From positions 82,949-146,948 of the forward strand of contig CBDFGB010000009.1 of the NCBI GenBank assembly GCA_965246915.1: DNA of 64,000 nt, in the 5' to 3' direction. The position numbers were made by a program, and so were the translations under genes. The DNA comes from CAVRQM01 sp965246915. Its GTDB lineage: Bacteria > Pseudomonadota > Alphaproteobacteria > Acetobacterales > Acetobacteraceae. Below the pieces are notes generated by a model. It saw nothing but the letters and a program-made list of their open reading frames with translations, was not told the DNA's origin and ran no database searches. Positions 17,466-27,747 of this stretch are shown piece after piece (position 1 is the stretch's first letter; each line of letters opens with the position of its first letter).

Positions 17466-19073
17466 ATGCGCGAGTGCGACTACATCATCGTCGGCGCCGG
17501 CGCGGCAGGGTGCGCGCTCGCAGCCCGCCTCAGCGAGGCGGCAGACTGTAGTGTGCTGCTGCTGGAGGCCGGGCCGCCGGACCGCAACCCGTACATCCAC
17601 ATGCCAGCCGGCTTCGCCAAGATGACCGGCGGCCCGCTGACCTGGGGGTGGCGCACGGTGGCGCAGCGCCACGCCGCCAACCGCGAAATCTTGTTCGCGC
17701 AAGGACGAGTTCTGGGCGGCGGCAGTTCGATCAATGCGATGGTCTTCACCCGAGGGTGCCCCGAAGACTACGACCGCTGGGCCCATGACGAGGGCTGCCC
17801 CGGCTGGTCCGCGACGGAGGTGCAACCGTATTTTCTCCGAATGGAGGACAACGATCTTCTTTCCGGGTCCCGGCATGGGGTCGGAGGACCGCTGGGCGTG
17901 TCGAGCATCCCACCCAATCGGATGACCCGGGCCTTCGTCCAGGCATGTCAGCAATACGGCATTCCCCACACGCCAGATTTTAATGGCGCGTCGCAGGCCG
18001 GGTGCGGGGTCTATCAGACCACAACAAGGGATGGTCGGCGCTGCTCTTCGGCGGTCGCCTATCTCCGGGCCGCCATGGTGCGCCCCAATCTCAGCGTACT
18101 TACCAACTGTCTCAGCACGCGCTTGGTGATCGAGGACGGCCGAGCGGTCGGAGTCGAATATCGGCAGAGCGGGGGCCTGCGCGTCGCCCGTGCGGCGCGC
18201 GAGGTGATCGTCGCCGCCGGCGCTATCGGATCGCCTCGCTTGTTGCTTCTGTCAGGCATCGGTCCGGCCGATGAATTGCGCGCGCTGGGCATCGATGTGG
18301 TTCTGGATTTGCCGGCGGTCGGCCGTGATCTACAAGACCACTACGGGACAGACGTGGTCTACGAACTGGGCGGCCCGTACAGCCTCGACAAGTACAACAA
18401 GCCGCATTGGATGCTTTGGGCGGGCTTGGAATACAAGCTGTTCGGCAAGGGACCGGTTGCCTCCAACATCGTCGAAGGCGGGGCGTTCTGGTGGTCCGAT
18501 CGCAATTCGCCCACACCCGATACACAGTTTCACTTCTTGTCCGGCGCAGGCGTCGAGGCCGGCATTCCCGCGCCGGAATCCGGGTCGGGCTGCACCATGA
18601 ACACCTATTTTCTGCGCCCGCGCTCGCGTGGCAGCGTGACCTTACGCACGGGTGACCCCGCGGCGGCGCCGGCGATCGACCCGAACTACCTCGCGGACCC
18701 ATACGATGTGCTGCAATCCGTCCGCGGCGTGAAGATGATGCGCGACATCATGCGTCAGACCGCCTTCGCCTCGACCGTCACCCGCGAGCATGTGCCCGGC
18801 GCAGCACTGCAAAGCGACGCCGAGATCGAGGAATATATTCGCCAGCGTGGGCGTACATCCTACCATCCGGTCGGCACATGTCGCATGGGCGGCGATGCCG
18901 CCTCCGTGGTCGATCCCGAATTGCGGGTCCGCGGCATTGAGCGCCTGCGCATCTGCGACAGCTCGATCATGCCGAGCCTCGTCAGCTCCAACACCAACGC
19001 GCCCAGCATCATGATCGGCGAAAAGGCGGCCGACCTGATCCGCGGCAATGCCGCGCGGGAAATACCCGTCTAA
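17466..19073 (+). CDS. GMC-family FAD oxidoreductase (choline dehydrogenase-like)
   Basis: Flavoprotein of 535 aa that oxidises primary alcohols or sugar hydroxyls. It has the N-terminal FAD motif YIIVGAGAAGCALAARL, GMC signature 1 (GRVLGGGSSINAMVFTRG), signature 2 (GAIGSPRLLLLSGIG) and the catalytic His in SYHPVGTCRMGGD. No signal peptide is visible. ATG 17466 is chosen; it follows the CoA-transferase stop by 8 nt, so the two form an operon. It is convergent with the next aldo/keto reductase. The substrate is unknown. Confidence 0.93.
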   Translation: MRECDYIIVGAGAAGCALAARLSEAADCSVLLLEAGPPDRNPYIHMPAGFAKMTGGPLTWGWRTVAQRHAANREILFAQGRVLGGGSSINAMVFTRGCPEDYDRWAHDEGCPGWSATEVQPYFLRMEDNDLLSGSRHGVGGPLGVSSIPPNRMTRAFVQACQQYGIPHTPDFNGASQAGCGVYQTTTRDGRRCSSAVAYLRAAMVRPNLSVLTNCLSTRLVIEDGRAVGVEYRQSGGLRVARAAREVIVAAGAIGSPRLLLLSGIGPADELRALGIDVVLDLPAVGRDLQDHYGTDVVYELGGPYSLDKYNKPHWMLWAGLEYKLFGKGPVASNIVEGGAFWWSDRNSPTPDTQFHFLSGAGVEAGIPAPESGSGCTMNTYFLRPRSRGSVTLRTGDPAAAPAIDPNYLADPYDVLQSVRGVKMMRDIMRQTAFASTVTREHVPGAALQSDAEIEEYIRQRGRTSYHPVGTCRMGGDAASVVDPELRVRGIERLRICDSSIMPSLVSSNTNAPSIMIGEKAADLIRGNAAREIPV

Positions 19074-19082
19074 AGATTCGTA

Positions 19083-20102
19083 TCACGTCGGAACGGGCGC
19101 ATCCTGCCGGATCAAACCGGCCTGCTTGAGCTCCATCCAGAAGGCGACCGGAATGTCGGTACGAAAGATCGCGAGGTTCTCATTCATTTGCGCTACCGTG
19201 CGCGTTCCCGGTACATTGGTGGGAATAGCCGGGTGCGCCAGCACGAATTGCAGTGCCGCAGCCTTCAGCGGCACGCCGTGGCGGGCGCAGATCGCCTCGA
19301 TTCGGCGTGTCTTCTCCAGGATCGGCTCGGGCGCCGGGCCGTAATTGTATTTGGCGCCGGGCACCGCGCCGGTGGCCAGAATGCCGCTGTTATAGCCGCC
19401 GCCGAGCACGACGGCCGCGCCCCGTTCCTCGCACAGCGGCAGGAATTCGGTCAGCGCGTCCTGCTCCAGCAGCGTGTACCGGCCGGCGAGCAGGAAACAA
19501 TCGAAATCGCGTTCGCGCAGGGCGGCGAGGCAGACTTCCCATTCGTTGACGCCGACGCCGATCGCCTTGATCACGCCGGCGTCACGCAGCCTTTCCAGCG
19601 CCCGCCAGGCCCCATCCATCGCCTCGCGAAACCGCAGCGGCTGCTGCTCAGGGCCTTGGGTGAACACGTCGCAGTCATGGATGAAGACGATGTCGAACCG
19701 CTCCAGGCCGGTTCGTTGAAGACTGTCCTCGATTGATCGCATCGTCGCGTCATAGCCGTAGTCGAAATGCATCGTGAACGGCAGCCCGTCCACCCAGGGC
19801 GAGAAGTCGATGTCGGCCCGACGCGCCGCCGTCAGCAACCGCCCGACCTTGGTCGACAGCACGAACTCGTCCCGCGGGCGCCAGCGAAGCGCCTGGCCGA
19901 TCCGAGCCTCGCTGAGGCCGTGACCATACATCGGGGCCGTATCGAAATAGCGCACGCCCGCATCCCAGGCGGCATCGATCATCGCCGCCGCCTCGGCTTC
20001 CGGGATCGGCCGGAAGATGTTGCCGATGGGTGCGGCGCCGTAGCCCATTAGCGTCACGTCCAACGCCACCCGGCCGAATTTGCGCTTCTTTGCGGGATCC
20101 AT
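19083..20102 (-). CDS. Aldo/keto reductase (D-threo-aldose 1-dehydrogenase / pyridoxal 4-dehydrogenase-like)
   Basis: AKR of 339 aa. ATG 20102 follows GGGAGG. Tetrad residues: Asp and Tyr in VRYFDTAPMYGHGLSE, Lys in LSTKVGRLL, His in IVFIHDCD. The insertion SPWVDGLPFTMHFDYGYD and the segment SGILATGAVPGAKYNYG place it in the aldose/fucose dehydrogenase group, which often works oxidatively at C1 of a sugar. It lies downstream of the DUF993 gene on the same strand with a 103-bp gap. A clear paralogue is encoded at 44938-45960. Confidence 0.9.
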   Translation of the reverse strand: MDPAKKRKFGRVALDVTLMGYGAAPIGNIFRPIPEAEAAAMIDAAWDAGVRYFDTAPMYGHGLSEARIGQALRWRPRDEFVLSTKVGRLLTAARRADIDFSPWVDGLPFTMHFDYGYDATMRSIEDSLQRTGLERFDIVFIHDCDVFTQGPEQQPLRFREAMDGAWRALERLRDAGVIKAIGVGVNEWEVCLAALRERDFDCFLLAGRYTLLEQDALTEFLPLCEERGAAVVLGGGYNSGILATGAVPGAKYNYGPAPEPILEKTRRIEAICARHGVPLKAAALQFVLAHPAIPTNVPGTRTVAQMNENLAIFRTDIPVAFWMELKQAGLIRQDAPVPT

Positions 20103-20205
20103 GGCATCCTCCCTTGTCTCGTGTGTCGTCGTACGCGACCGTACCGTCATCATTTGGTGGATAGACGCGCGAGCGCCTTTGCGGGGTCGGCGGGCACGCG
20201 GCCGA

Positions 20206-21366
20206 TCAGACGACGCCGAACGTGGCCATCAAACGCGCCATGCGACGGCACGCCCGTTCTGGATCGGCGAACAGGCCGGCACGATCAGCCAGACGGAAGA
20301 TGTCCGCATAGTGCCGCGCGCCCCGCGCGGACTGCATGCCACCGATCATGGTGAAATGGTCCTGATGGCCGTCGAGCCAGGCGAGGAACACCACGCCTGC
20401 CTTGTAGAACTGCGTCGGCGTTTCGAAGATCACGCGCGACAGCGGCACCGTCGGTTCAAGAATTGTTCTAAACGTGGCAACATCGTTCTTTGCGAGCGCC
20501 GCGAGCGCCGCCGCCGCCGGTCTGGCGATCGGATCGAAAATGCCCAGCAGGCCGTGGCTGACATGCTGGCCATCGCCCTCGATCAGCTCGGCATAGTTGA
20601 AGTCGTCACCGGTAAACATCAGGATGCCAGCAGGCAGGCGCCGTCGCAGATCGGCCTCGCGCGCCTTGTCCAGAAGCGAGATCTTGATGCCGTCGATCCG
20701 GTCCGCGTGATCCTCGATCAGCATCAGCACGGTGCCCGTGGCCTGGTCGAGATCGGCGTTGCCCCAATAGCCTGCGAGTGCAGGGTCGAACACGTCGCCG
20801 AGCCAGTGCAGGATCACCTTGTCCCTGGACTGTCGGATCAAATCGCCATACAGCCGCGCATAGTCGTCCGCCGAACGCGCCGCACCCACCAGCGCACGGC
20901 TGGCCATCAGGATCGCCCTGCCGCCCGCCGCCTCCACAGCCTCCATCTGCTCCTCGTAAGCGGCCCGCACGGCACCGAGCGTCACGTTCGGTCCCGGCAC
21001 CAACTGATCGGTCCCAACGCCGCAGGCGAGGTCGGCGCCTGGCACGGTGCGCGCCTCGGCGAGCGAGCGACGTATCAGTTCGCGCGCGCTGGGCCAGTCG
21101 AGGCCCATGCCGCGCTGCGAGGTGTCCATCGCTTCCGCGACGCGGAATCCGAGGCCCCAGAGATGATGACGAAATCGCAGCGTGGCATCCCAGTCGATCG
21201 CCGCCTGGCGCCATGGATCGGGTGCGAAAGCGTCGGCCACCACATGGGCGGCGGCATAGACGACACGATTGAACGGCTGGGATGTGGCGGTCGGATGGGC
21301 GCAGGGCGGACCCACCTCGTAGGCCTCGATCTGGCTGCTTGATGTCGGCAGCAGAACTTGCGGCAT
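20206..21366 (-). CDS. DUF993 dihydrodipicolinate synthase-like (putative aldolase)
   Basis: Protein of 386 aa resembling the DUF993 family, distant relatives of DapA/NAL TIM-barrel aldolases. Recognisable parts are RQAAIDWDATLRFRHHLW, MDTSQRGMGLDW, DGIKISLLDKAREADLR (with the Lys position expected for a Schiff base) and MFTGDDFNYAELI. No reaction is established for the family as far as I know; retro-aldol cleavage of a sugar-like acid is a reasonable guess. ATG 21366 follows AAGGGCG. Operator site 3 sits 20 nt upstream, between this gene and the divergent enoyl-CoA hydratase. Confidence 0.82.
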   Translation of the reverse strand: MPQVLLPTSSSQIEAYEVGPPCAHPTATSQPFNRVVYAAAHVVADAFAPDPWRQAAIDWDATLRFRHHLWGLGFRVAEAMDTSQRGMGLDWPSARELIRRSLAEARTVPGADLACGVGTDQLVPGPNVTLGAVRAAYEEQMEAVEAAGGRAILMASRALVGAARSADDYARLYGDLIRQSRDKVILHWLGDVFDPALAGYWGNADLDQATGTVLMLIEDHADRIDGIKISLLDKAREADLRRRLPAGILMFTGDDFNYAELIEGDGQHVSHGLLGIFDPIARPAAAALAALAKNDVATFRTILEPTVPLSRVIFETPTQFYKAGVVFLAWLDGHQDHFTMIGGMQSARGARHYADIFRLADRAGLFADPERACRRMARLMATFGVV

Positions 21367-21385
21367 GGCGCCCTTCTCGCGATAA

Positions 21386-21400
21386 GTAACCGTCTGGTTA
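21386..21400. promoter_or_regulatory. Candidate operator site 3 (GTAACCGTCTGGTTA)
   Basis: The best palindrome of the three sites: GTAACC-N4-GGTTAA with flanking AGT/ACT symmetry (21385-21403). It lies 20 nt upstream of the DUF993 gene and 66 nt upstream of the enoyl-CoA hydratase gene on the other strand. A repressor bound here could block both promoters. Confidence 0.68.
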
Positions 21401-21465
21401 ACTACGTAGCCAGGGCCGGTCAAGGGGACGTGGCTGCACGAAATGGATTTGGGGGAAGATCGGAC

Positions 21466-22245
21466 ATGACGCTGGGACACGTGACATGCACTCTGGAGCC
21501 GCCGCTGGCCGTTGTGACGCTCGCGCGGCCGGAGAAGCTGAATTCGCTGACCGGCGCGATGCTGGCGAGCCTTGCCGAGCTCGCCGAGACACTCGATGCC
21601 GCGGCGGACGTGCGCGCGGTGCTCGTCACCGGGGCTGGCACGCGCGCGTTCTGCTGCGGCGCCGACATCGCTGAATGGGGCGGCCTCACCCCGGCCGCGT
21701 TCGGCGCGTCCTGGGTACGGGCCGGTCATCGGCTATTTGATCGCTGGACTCGCCTGCGCCCCCCGGTCCTGGCGGTGCTGAACGGATTGACGCTAGGCGG
21801 CGGTCTCGAATTCGCGGCGACCGCAGATCTGCGAATCGCCGAGGCGCATGTCCAGCTTGGCCTGCCGGAGGCGCAACTGGGCATCATTCCGGGCTGGTCG
21901 GGCACTCAGCGCCTGGTCCGCAGGGCCGGCGGCTCGGCGGTAAAGCGCCTGGCCCTTGTTGGTGAGCCCATCGGCGCGGACGAGGCGCTACGCCTCGGGC
22001 TCGTGGATTTCGTGTGCCCGTCGGGAGAGGGCATGGCGTTCGCCCGGGAACTCGGGGGTCGGATCGCACTACGAGCACCGGTGTCGGTGCAGCTCAGCAA
22101 ACGGCTCATCAACGCGGCGGAGGGCGAGGACGTGGCCGCTACACTGGAAGCGCTTGCCGGCACCGTGGCGGCCGCCACCGAAGACGCCGCCACGGGCACC
22201 GCCGCGTTCCGGGCAAAACAGTCGGCCCGCTTTCAGGGCCGTTAG
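21466..22245 (+). CDS. Enoyl-CoA hydratase/isomerase family protein
   Basis: Crotonase-fold enzyme of 259 aa. ATG 21466 follows GGGGGAAG. The oxyanion-hole segments AFCCGADIAEWG and LTLGGGLEFAATADLRIA are present, as is the catalytic-Glu region LPEAQLGIIPGWSGTQRLV. With the acyl-CoA dehydrogenase and SDR at 13.9-15.8 kb and the CoA-transferase, it completes a beta-oxidation-like set. It is the last gene of the accessory cluster before the ntrC region. Confidence 0.92.
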   Translation: MTLGHVTCTLEPPLAVVTLARPEKLNSLTGAMLASLAELAETLDAAADVRAVLVTGAGTRAFCCGADIAEWGGLTPAAFGASWVRAGHRLFDRWTRLRPPVLAVLNGLTLGGGLEFAATADLRIAEAHVQLGLPEAQLGIIPGWSGTQRLVRRAGGSAVKRLALVGEPIGADEALRLGLVDFVCPSGEGMAFARELGGRIALRAPVSVQLSKRLINAAEGEDVAATLEALAGTVAAATEDAATGTAAFRAKQSARFQGR

Positions 22246-22724
22246 CCGAGCCTCCCGTCCCGTCGGCTCGTGGCGCGTTGATCGTGGCCGACGCAGTGAC
22301 ATAGGCAAGTAATCGCTCACAAACGGCCGTCGCAAGGCACGGCCCTCCTTGCTCGCGTCGTTCGGCACGCCAATGCACGCGCCGGCCGGGACTGCCGCGA
22401 CCGAAGACTGTTTGGGCGACTACGATCCGATCGGCTGAACGCCCGTAGTCTTGGAGAATTTGAGCTCTCTTCGATCAAGCATGGCGTCGGCCGTCCGACG
22501 GCGGGACCACGTCAGCTCATGCTGTCTTGGCATCGGGGAAGAGCTGGTGGCGCTCGACCGCTGCCGGCACTTTGGTCAGCGAAAGGAAGCGACAGGCTCC
22601 AAGCGCGCAAGCACGCCTGCGCACTGGCAAGCGAGGTGAGAGGCCAACCCGCCACGAGCTCAATTAATGTTGTCGAACAAGCCGTGCCGAGGCGGAAGAC
22701 GGAACGGCAGGGTGCGACGACGAC
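22246..22724. other. Non-coding gap between the catabolic cluster and ntrC
   Basis: About 480 bp between two convergent genes. Short open frames on both strands have no recognisable motif and no good ribosome site. The gap marks the border between accessory and core genes and may hold decayed sequence. No terminator with a convincing T-run was seen. Confidence 0.6.
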
Positions 22725-24203
<1,479 letters not shown>

Positions 24204-24276
24204 TCGGGGGAACTCATAAGGATTGTGGTCCCGGTTCAGGGCCGTAACGCGGCCCCTGAAGGATACGACTGCGATC

Positions 24277-25410
24277 TCAGGCCGGGTCGGCGTCGTCGAT
24301 CACGATCGGCAGATGCAGGCGAAATTCCGTTCGGCCCGGACGGCTGTCCATTTCGACCAGCCCCCCGTGGTCGCTGACGATCTTTGCGACAAGTGCAAGA
24401 CCGAGGCCAGAGCCGGTCGGCTTGCTGCTGACGAACGGATCGAACAAATGCGGCCTGATATCGTCGGTGATGCCTGGTCCATTGTCCCGGACGGTCACCA
24501 CGAGCGGCAGATGCTGCCGTGTCTCGCCGGCGAAGGCCGCCAGCCGCATCCCATGCTGAAAAGCCGTCACCAAAACGATCTCCGGGGCGGCCTGCGACGA
24601 GCCGGCCATCGCCTCGGCCGCGTTCTTGACGAGATTCAAGACGACCTGCACCAGTTGGTCGCGATTGCCGAACACCGGCGGCAGCGACGGATCGTACAAC
24701 TCCTGGAAACGCACGTGCGGTGCAAACCCGGTCTGCGCCAGCCGCCGTACATGCTCCAACACACGATGAATGTTGACCGGACCGCGCTCGGTCGGCTTGT
24801 CGCCGAACATTTCCATCCGGTCGACCAGGGCTCGGATGCGGTCGGCCTCGTCGCGGATCAGCACGGTCAGCTCGCGATCGGACTCGCCGACGCTGCCCTC
24901 AAGCAGTTGGGCGGCGCCCCGGATCCCCGAAAGCGGGTTTTTCACCTCATGCGCGAGGATGGCCGCCATCCCGGTCACGCTGCGGGCGGCGCTGCGCACG
25001 GTCAGCTGCCGATCCAGCGAGCGGGCGGCGGAATTATCCTGAAACGACAAGAGCACCGCGCCACGCTCTTCCGGTAACGGGGTGGCCTGGACGGAGACGG
25101 ACTCCTTGCGCAGCCTTGGCCCGTCGAGCGTGAGGTCGTGGTCGGCGATCGTCACCTCGCCATCGCGAACCTGCGCCACCATGAGGCAGAGCGGGCTGTC
25201 CGCAGCGATTAGGTCCGAAAGGCGAAGCTGCGAAAGCTGCGCCATCGAGAAGCCCAGAAAATGCTCGGCCGCGGGGTTGGCAAAGCGGAAGCGGTCGTCC
25301 CGATCGAGCAGGACGAGAGGCATCGGCAGCGCCGAGACCATCGCCGCCATATCCGGCAATAGGGATTTCGGCGACTCCGGCACCCGGCGGGACAGAACGG
25401 CAAGCCTCAT
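24277..25410 (-). CDS. ntrB: Nitrogen regulation sensor histidine kinase NtrB
   Basis: Cytosolic two-component kinase/phosphatase of 377 aa that acts on NtrC and responds to PII proteins. An N-terminal PAS domain (LPMPLVLLDRDDRFRFANPA) is followed by the H-box ILAHEVKNPLSGIRGAAQLL and the ATPase motifs NLVKNAAEAM, VTVRDNGPGI and GSGLGLALVAKI. No membrane segment is seen, as expected. Its start overlaps the dusB stop by 4 nt. Confidence 0.96.
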   Translation of the reverse strand: MRLAVLSRRVPESPKSLLPDMAAMVSALPMPLVLLDRDDRFRFANPAAEHFLGFSMAQLSQLRLSDLIAADSPLCLMVAQVRDGEVTIADHDLTLDGPRLRKESVSVQATPLPEERGAVLLSFQDNSAARSLDRQLTVRSAARSVTGMAAILAHEVKNPLSGIRGAAQLLEGSVGESDRELTVLIRDEADRIRALVDRMEMFGDKPTERGPVNIHRVLEHVRRLAQTGFAPHVRFQELYDPSLPPVFGNRDQLVQVVLNLVKNAAEAMAGSSQAAPEIVLVTAFQHGMRLAAFAGETRQHLPLVVTVRDNGPGITDDIRPHLFDPFVSSKPTGSGLGLALVAKIVSDHGGLVEMDSRPGRTEFRLHLPIVIDDADPA

Positions 25411-26495
25411 GCCGCTTCCGCCATGGCATGATCGGGTTGCCAGTCGCGCCGAGCGCCCCGCTCTATGAGTGGATCATAGAAGCTGTCGATCAGTGCGCCG
25501 ACCGAGGCCGCGTCCGGCAGGCGGTTGACCGCCGCCCGGAATTCAGCCGAGCCCGGCAGTCCGCGCGAATACCAGGCGACGTGCTTGCGGGCCAGCCGAA
25601 CGCCCTGCTCGGCCCCGGCCTGTTCCAGCATCGCGGCGTAGTGCTCCAAGAGGATGGCTTTCTGATGCGCCAGGGCCGGCTCAGGCACGCGCTGCCCCGT
25701 GCTCAGGAAATGGGCAATCGCCGCCGGGAGCCAGGGACGGCCGTAGCAGCCCCGGCCAATCATCACACCGTCCGCGCCCGATGTGTCGAGCGCGGTCGCG
25801 GCGTCATCCTCCGTCAGGATATCGCCGTTGACGATGACGGGGATTCCGACGGCCTGCTTGACGAGGGCGACGAAAGCCCAGTCGGCGATGCCGGTGTAGA
25901 ATTGCTGCCGCGTGCGGCCATGCACCGTAATCATGCGGATGCCGCAGGCTTCGGCGATGCGGGCCAACGCCGGCGCGTTGAGGTTTGCGTGGTCCCAGCC
26001 CATGCGCATCTTCAGTGTCACCGGCACGTGCACCGCCTCAACGGTCGCGGTCAGGATTCGCGCCGCCGCGGCCTCGTCGCGCATGAGCGCCGAGCCTGCC
26101 GTCTGGCCTACCGCGACCTTGCGCACCGGGCAGCCGAAGTTGATGTCGATGATGTCGGCGCCACGATCCACGCTCATGCGGGCCGCCTCGGCCATCGCGG
26201 CCGGCTCGCAGCCCGCGAGTTGCAGGCTGGCCGGCGAGCCATCCAGCTCCGACATCCGGCGGGTCGTGCGGTTCTCTCGGATCATAGCCCAGGACGCAAT
26301 CATCTCCGACACCACCAGCCCCGCGCCGAGCCTGCGAGCGAGCCGACGGAACGGCAAGTCGGTGACGCCGGACATCGGCGCGACGATGACGGGCGTGGCT
26401 ATCACCACGCCGCCGCCCAGGTCGAGCGGACGTAGCCGTCCGCCGACCGTGAACGGCCCGTGACATGGTTCATTTGCAGCCGCAGCATTGCTCAT
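25407..26495 (-). CDS. dusB: tRNA dihydrouridine synthase DusB (NifR3)
   Basis: FMN enzyme of 362 aa that reduces uridines in the tRNA D-loop. Motifs: VIVAPMSGVTDLPFRRL, DINFGCPVRKV, TVHGRTRQQFYTG and VNGDILTEDDA, with the active-site Cys in the NFGCP segment. It heads the dusB-ntrB-ntrC operon, a gene order long known in alphaproteobacteria as nifR3-ntrB-ntrC. It is divergent from ispDF with 61 bp between. Confidence 0.95.
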   Translation of the reverse strand: MSNAAAANEPCHGPFTVGGRLRPLDLGGGVVIATPVIVAPMSGVTDLPFRRLARRLGAGLVVSEMIASWAMIRENRTTRRMSELDGSPASLQLAGCEPAAMAEAARMSVDRGADIIDINFGCPVRKVAVGQTAGSALMRDEAAAARILTATVEAVHVPVTLKMRMGWDHANLNAPALARIAEACGIRMITVHGRTRQQFYTGIADWAFVALVKQAVGIPVIVNGDILTEDDAATALDTSGADGVMIGRGCYGRPWLPAAIAHFLSTGQRVPEPALAHQKAILLEHYAAMLEQAGAEQGVRLARKHVAWYSRGLPGSAEFRAAVNRLPDAASVGALIDSFYDPLIERGARRDWQPDHAMAEAA

Positions 26496-26556
26496 GATTT
26501 GGGCAACCTAGTCGGATGCCGATTGACGCGCAATCCGGCTGCGGCGAGTTTGCGGC

Positions 26557-27702
26557 ATGTCCTCTTCCAAGCGGCTGGCCGCGATTCTGGTGGCGGCCGG
26601 CAGCGGCAGCCGGTTTGGCACCGCGACGCCCAAGCAGTTTTTGGCCCTCGCCGGCCGGCCCGTGCTGCGCCACGCGGCCGAGGCTTTGATGCGCGACGCG
26701 GACGTGCTCTTGCCAGTTGGCGACGCGGCGGCGATCGCTTCGGTGTTGGCGGGCCTGACGCATGCGCCCGTGGTCGCCGGTGGCGCGACGCGGCAGGAGA
26801 GCGTTTTGTCCGGGCTACGCGCGCTGGCCTCCGACCCGCCCGAGATCGTGTTGATCCATGACGGCTGCCGTCCGCACGTGCCGCCCGGGACGGTGGCAGC
26901 CCTGGTCGCTGCCCTGGCCGACGGGCATGATGGTGCGATTCCGGCGGTCCCAGTCGCCGACACGCTGAAGCGCGCGACGAATGGGACGATTGCGGGCACC
27001 GTCGACCGCGCTGGGCTTTACCGAGCGCAAACGCCACAGGCCTTTCCGTTCGCGCCCCTGCTAGCACTGCACGAGGCGGCCGCGCCGGGGGCCACGGACG
27101 ATGCAGGCCTCGTCGAGGCGGCGGGTGGCCGCGTCGCGATTGTCGCCGGCAGCGAGGACAACATCAAACTGACGTTTCCGGAGGACTCCGTGCGGCTGGA
27201 GCGCGTCCTGATGGCCACGATGCTGCCGCATGTCGGCACCGGGTTCGACGTCCATGCGATGGAGGCGGGCCGCCCGCTCGTGCTGTGCGGCGTGACCGTG
27301 CCGCATGACCACGGATTGGCGGGGCACTCGGATGCCGATGTCGGCATCCATGCGCTGTGCGACGCAATCTATGGCGCGCTGGCCGAGGGCGATATCGGCC
27401 GCCATTTCCCGCCCAGCGAACAGCTATGGAAGGATGCGGACAGCGCCCGGTTCCTGGTGCATGCCGGCGGCCGCATCGCGGCGCGCGGTGGCGTTCTCGC
27501 GCATGTCGACGTCACCTTGATTTGCGAGCAACCGAAAATCACGCCGCACGCGGCAGCTATGATCGCCCGGCTCGCGGCGCTGCTGGGCGTGCCAGCGGAC
27601 CGGGTCTCGGTAAAAGCCACGACGACGGAGCGGCTGGGGTTCACCGGGCGCATGGAGGGCATCGCCGCCCAGGCGGTCGCGACGGTGCTTTTGCCGTGGT
27701 GA
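26557..27702 (+). CDS. ispDF: Bifunctional IspD/IspF of the MEP isoprenoid pathway
   Basis: Fused enzyme of 381 aa. The N-terminal IspD half (about residues 1-220) forms CDP-methylerythritol: AAILVAAGSGSRFG, IHDGCRPHV, DTLKRA, RAQTPQAF. The C-terminal IspF half (about 225-381) forms the cyclodiphosphate: GTGFDVHAM with metal ligands, GHSDADVGIHALCDAIYGAL and KATTTERLGFTGR. The fusion of these two non-consecutive pathway steps is common in alphaproteobacteria. Confidence 0.96.
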   Translation: MSSSKRLAAILVAAGSGSRFGTATPKQFLALAGRPVLRHAAEALMRDADVLLPVGDAAAIASVLAGLTHAPVVAGGATRQESVLSGLRALASDPPEIVLIHDGCRPHVPPGTVAALVAALADGHDGAIPAVPVADTLKRATNGTIAGTVDRAGLYRAQTPQAFPFAPLLALHEAAAPGATDDAGLVEAAGGRVAIVAGSEDNIKLTFPEDSVRLERVLMATMLPHVGTGFDVHAMEAGRPLVLCGVTVPHDHGLAGHSDADVGIHALCDAIYGALAEGDIGRHFPPSEQLWKDADSARFLVHAGGRIAARGGVLAHVDVTLICEQPKITPHAAAMIARLAALLGVPADRVSVKATTTERLGFTGRMEGIAAQAVATVLLPW

Positions 27703-27747
27703 CCGCGGGCCGCCTATGATCGGGGCGTTCGAGGGGAGTTTCCCGCC

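Noticed and set aside
20131..20144. Palindrome GTACG-CGAC-CGTAC between the AKR and DUF993 genes, possible fourth operator
   Set aside because: The half-sites differ from GTAAC/GGTTA and the element has no second copy. It may be a different site or chance.
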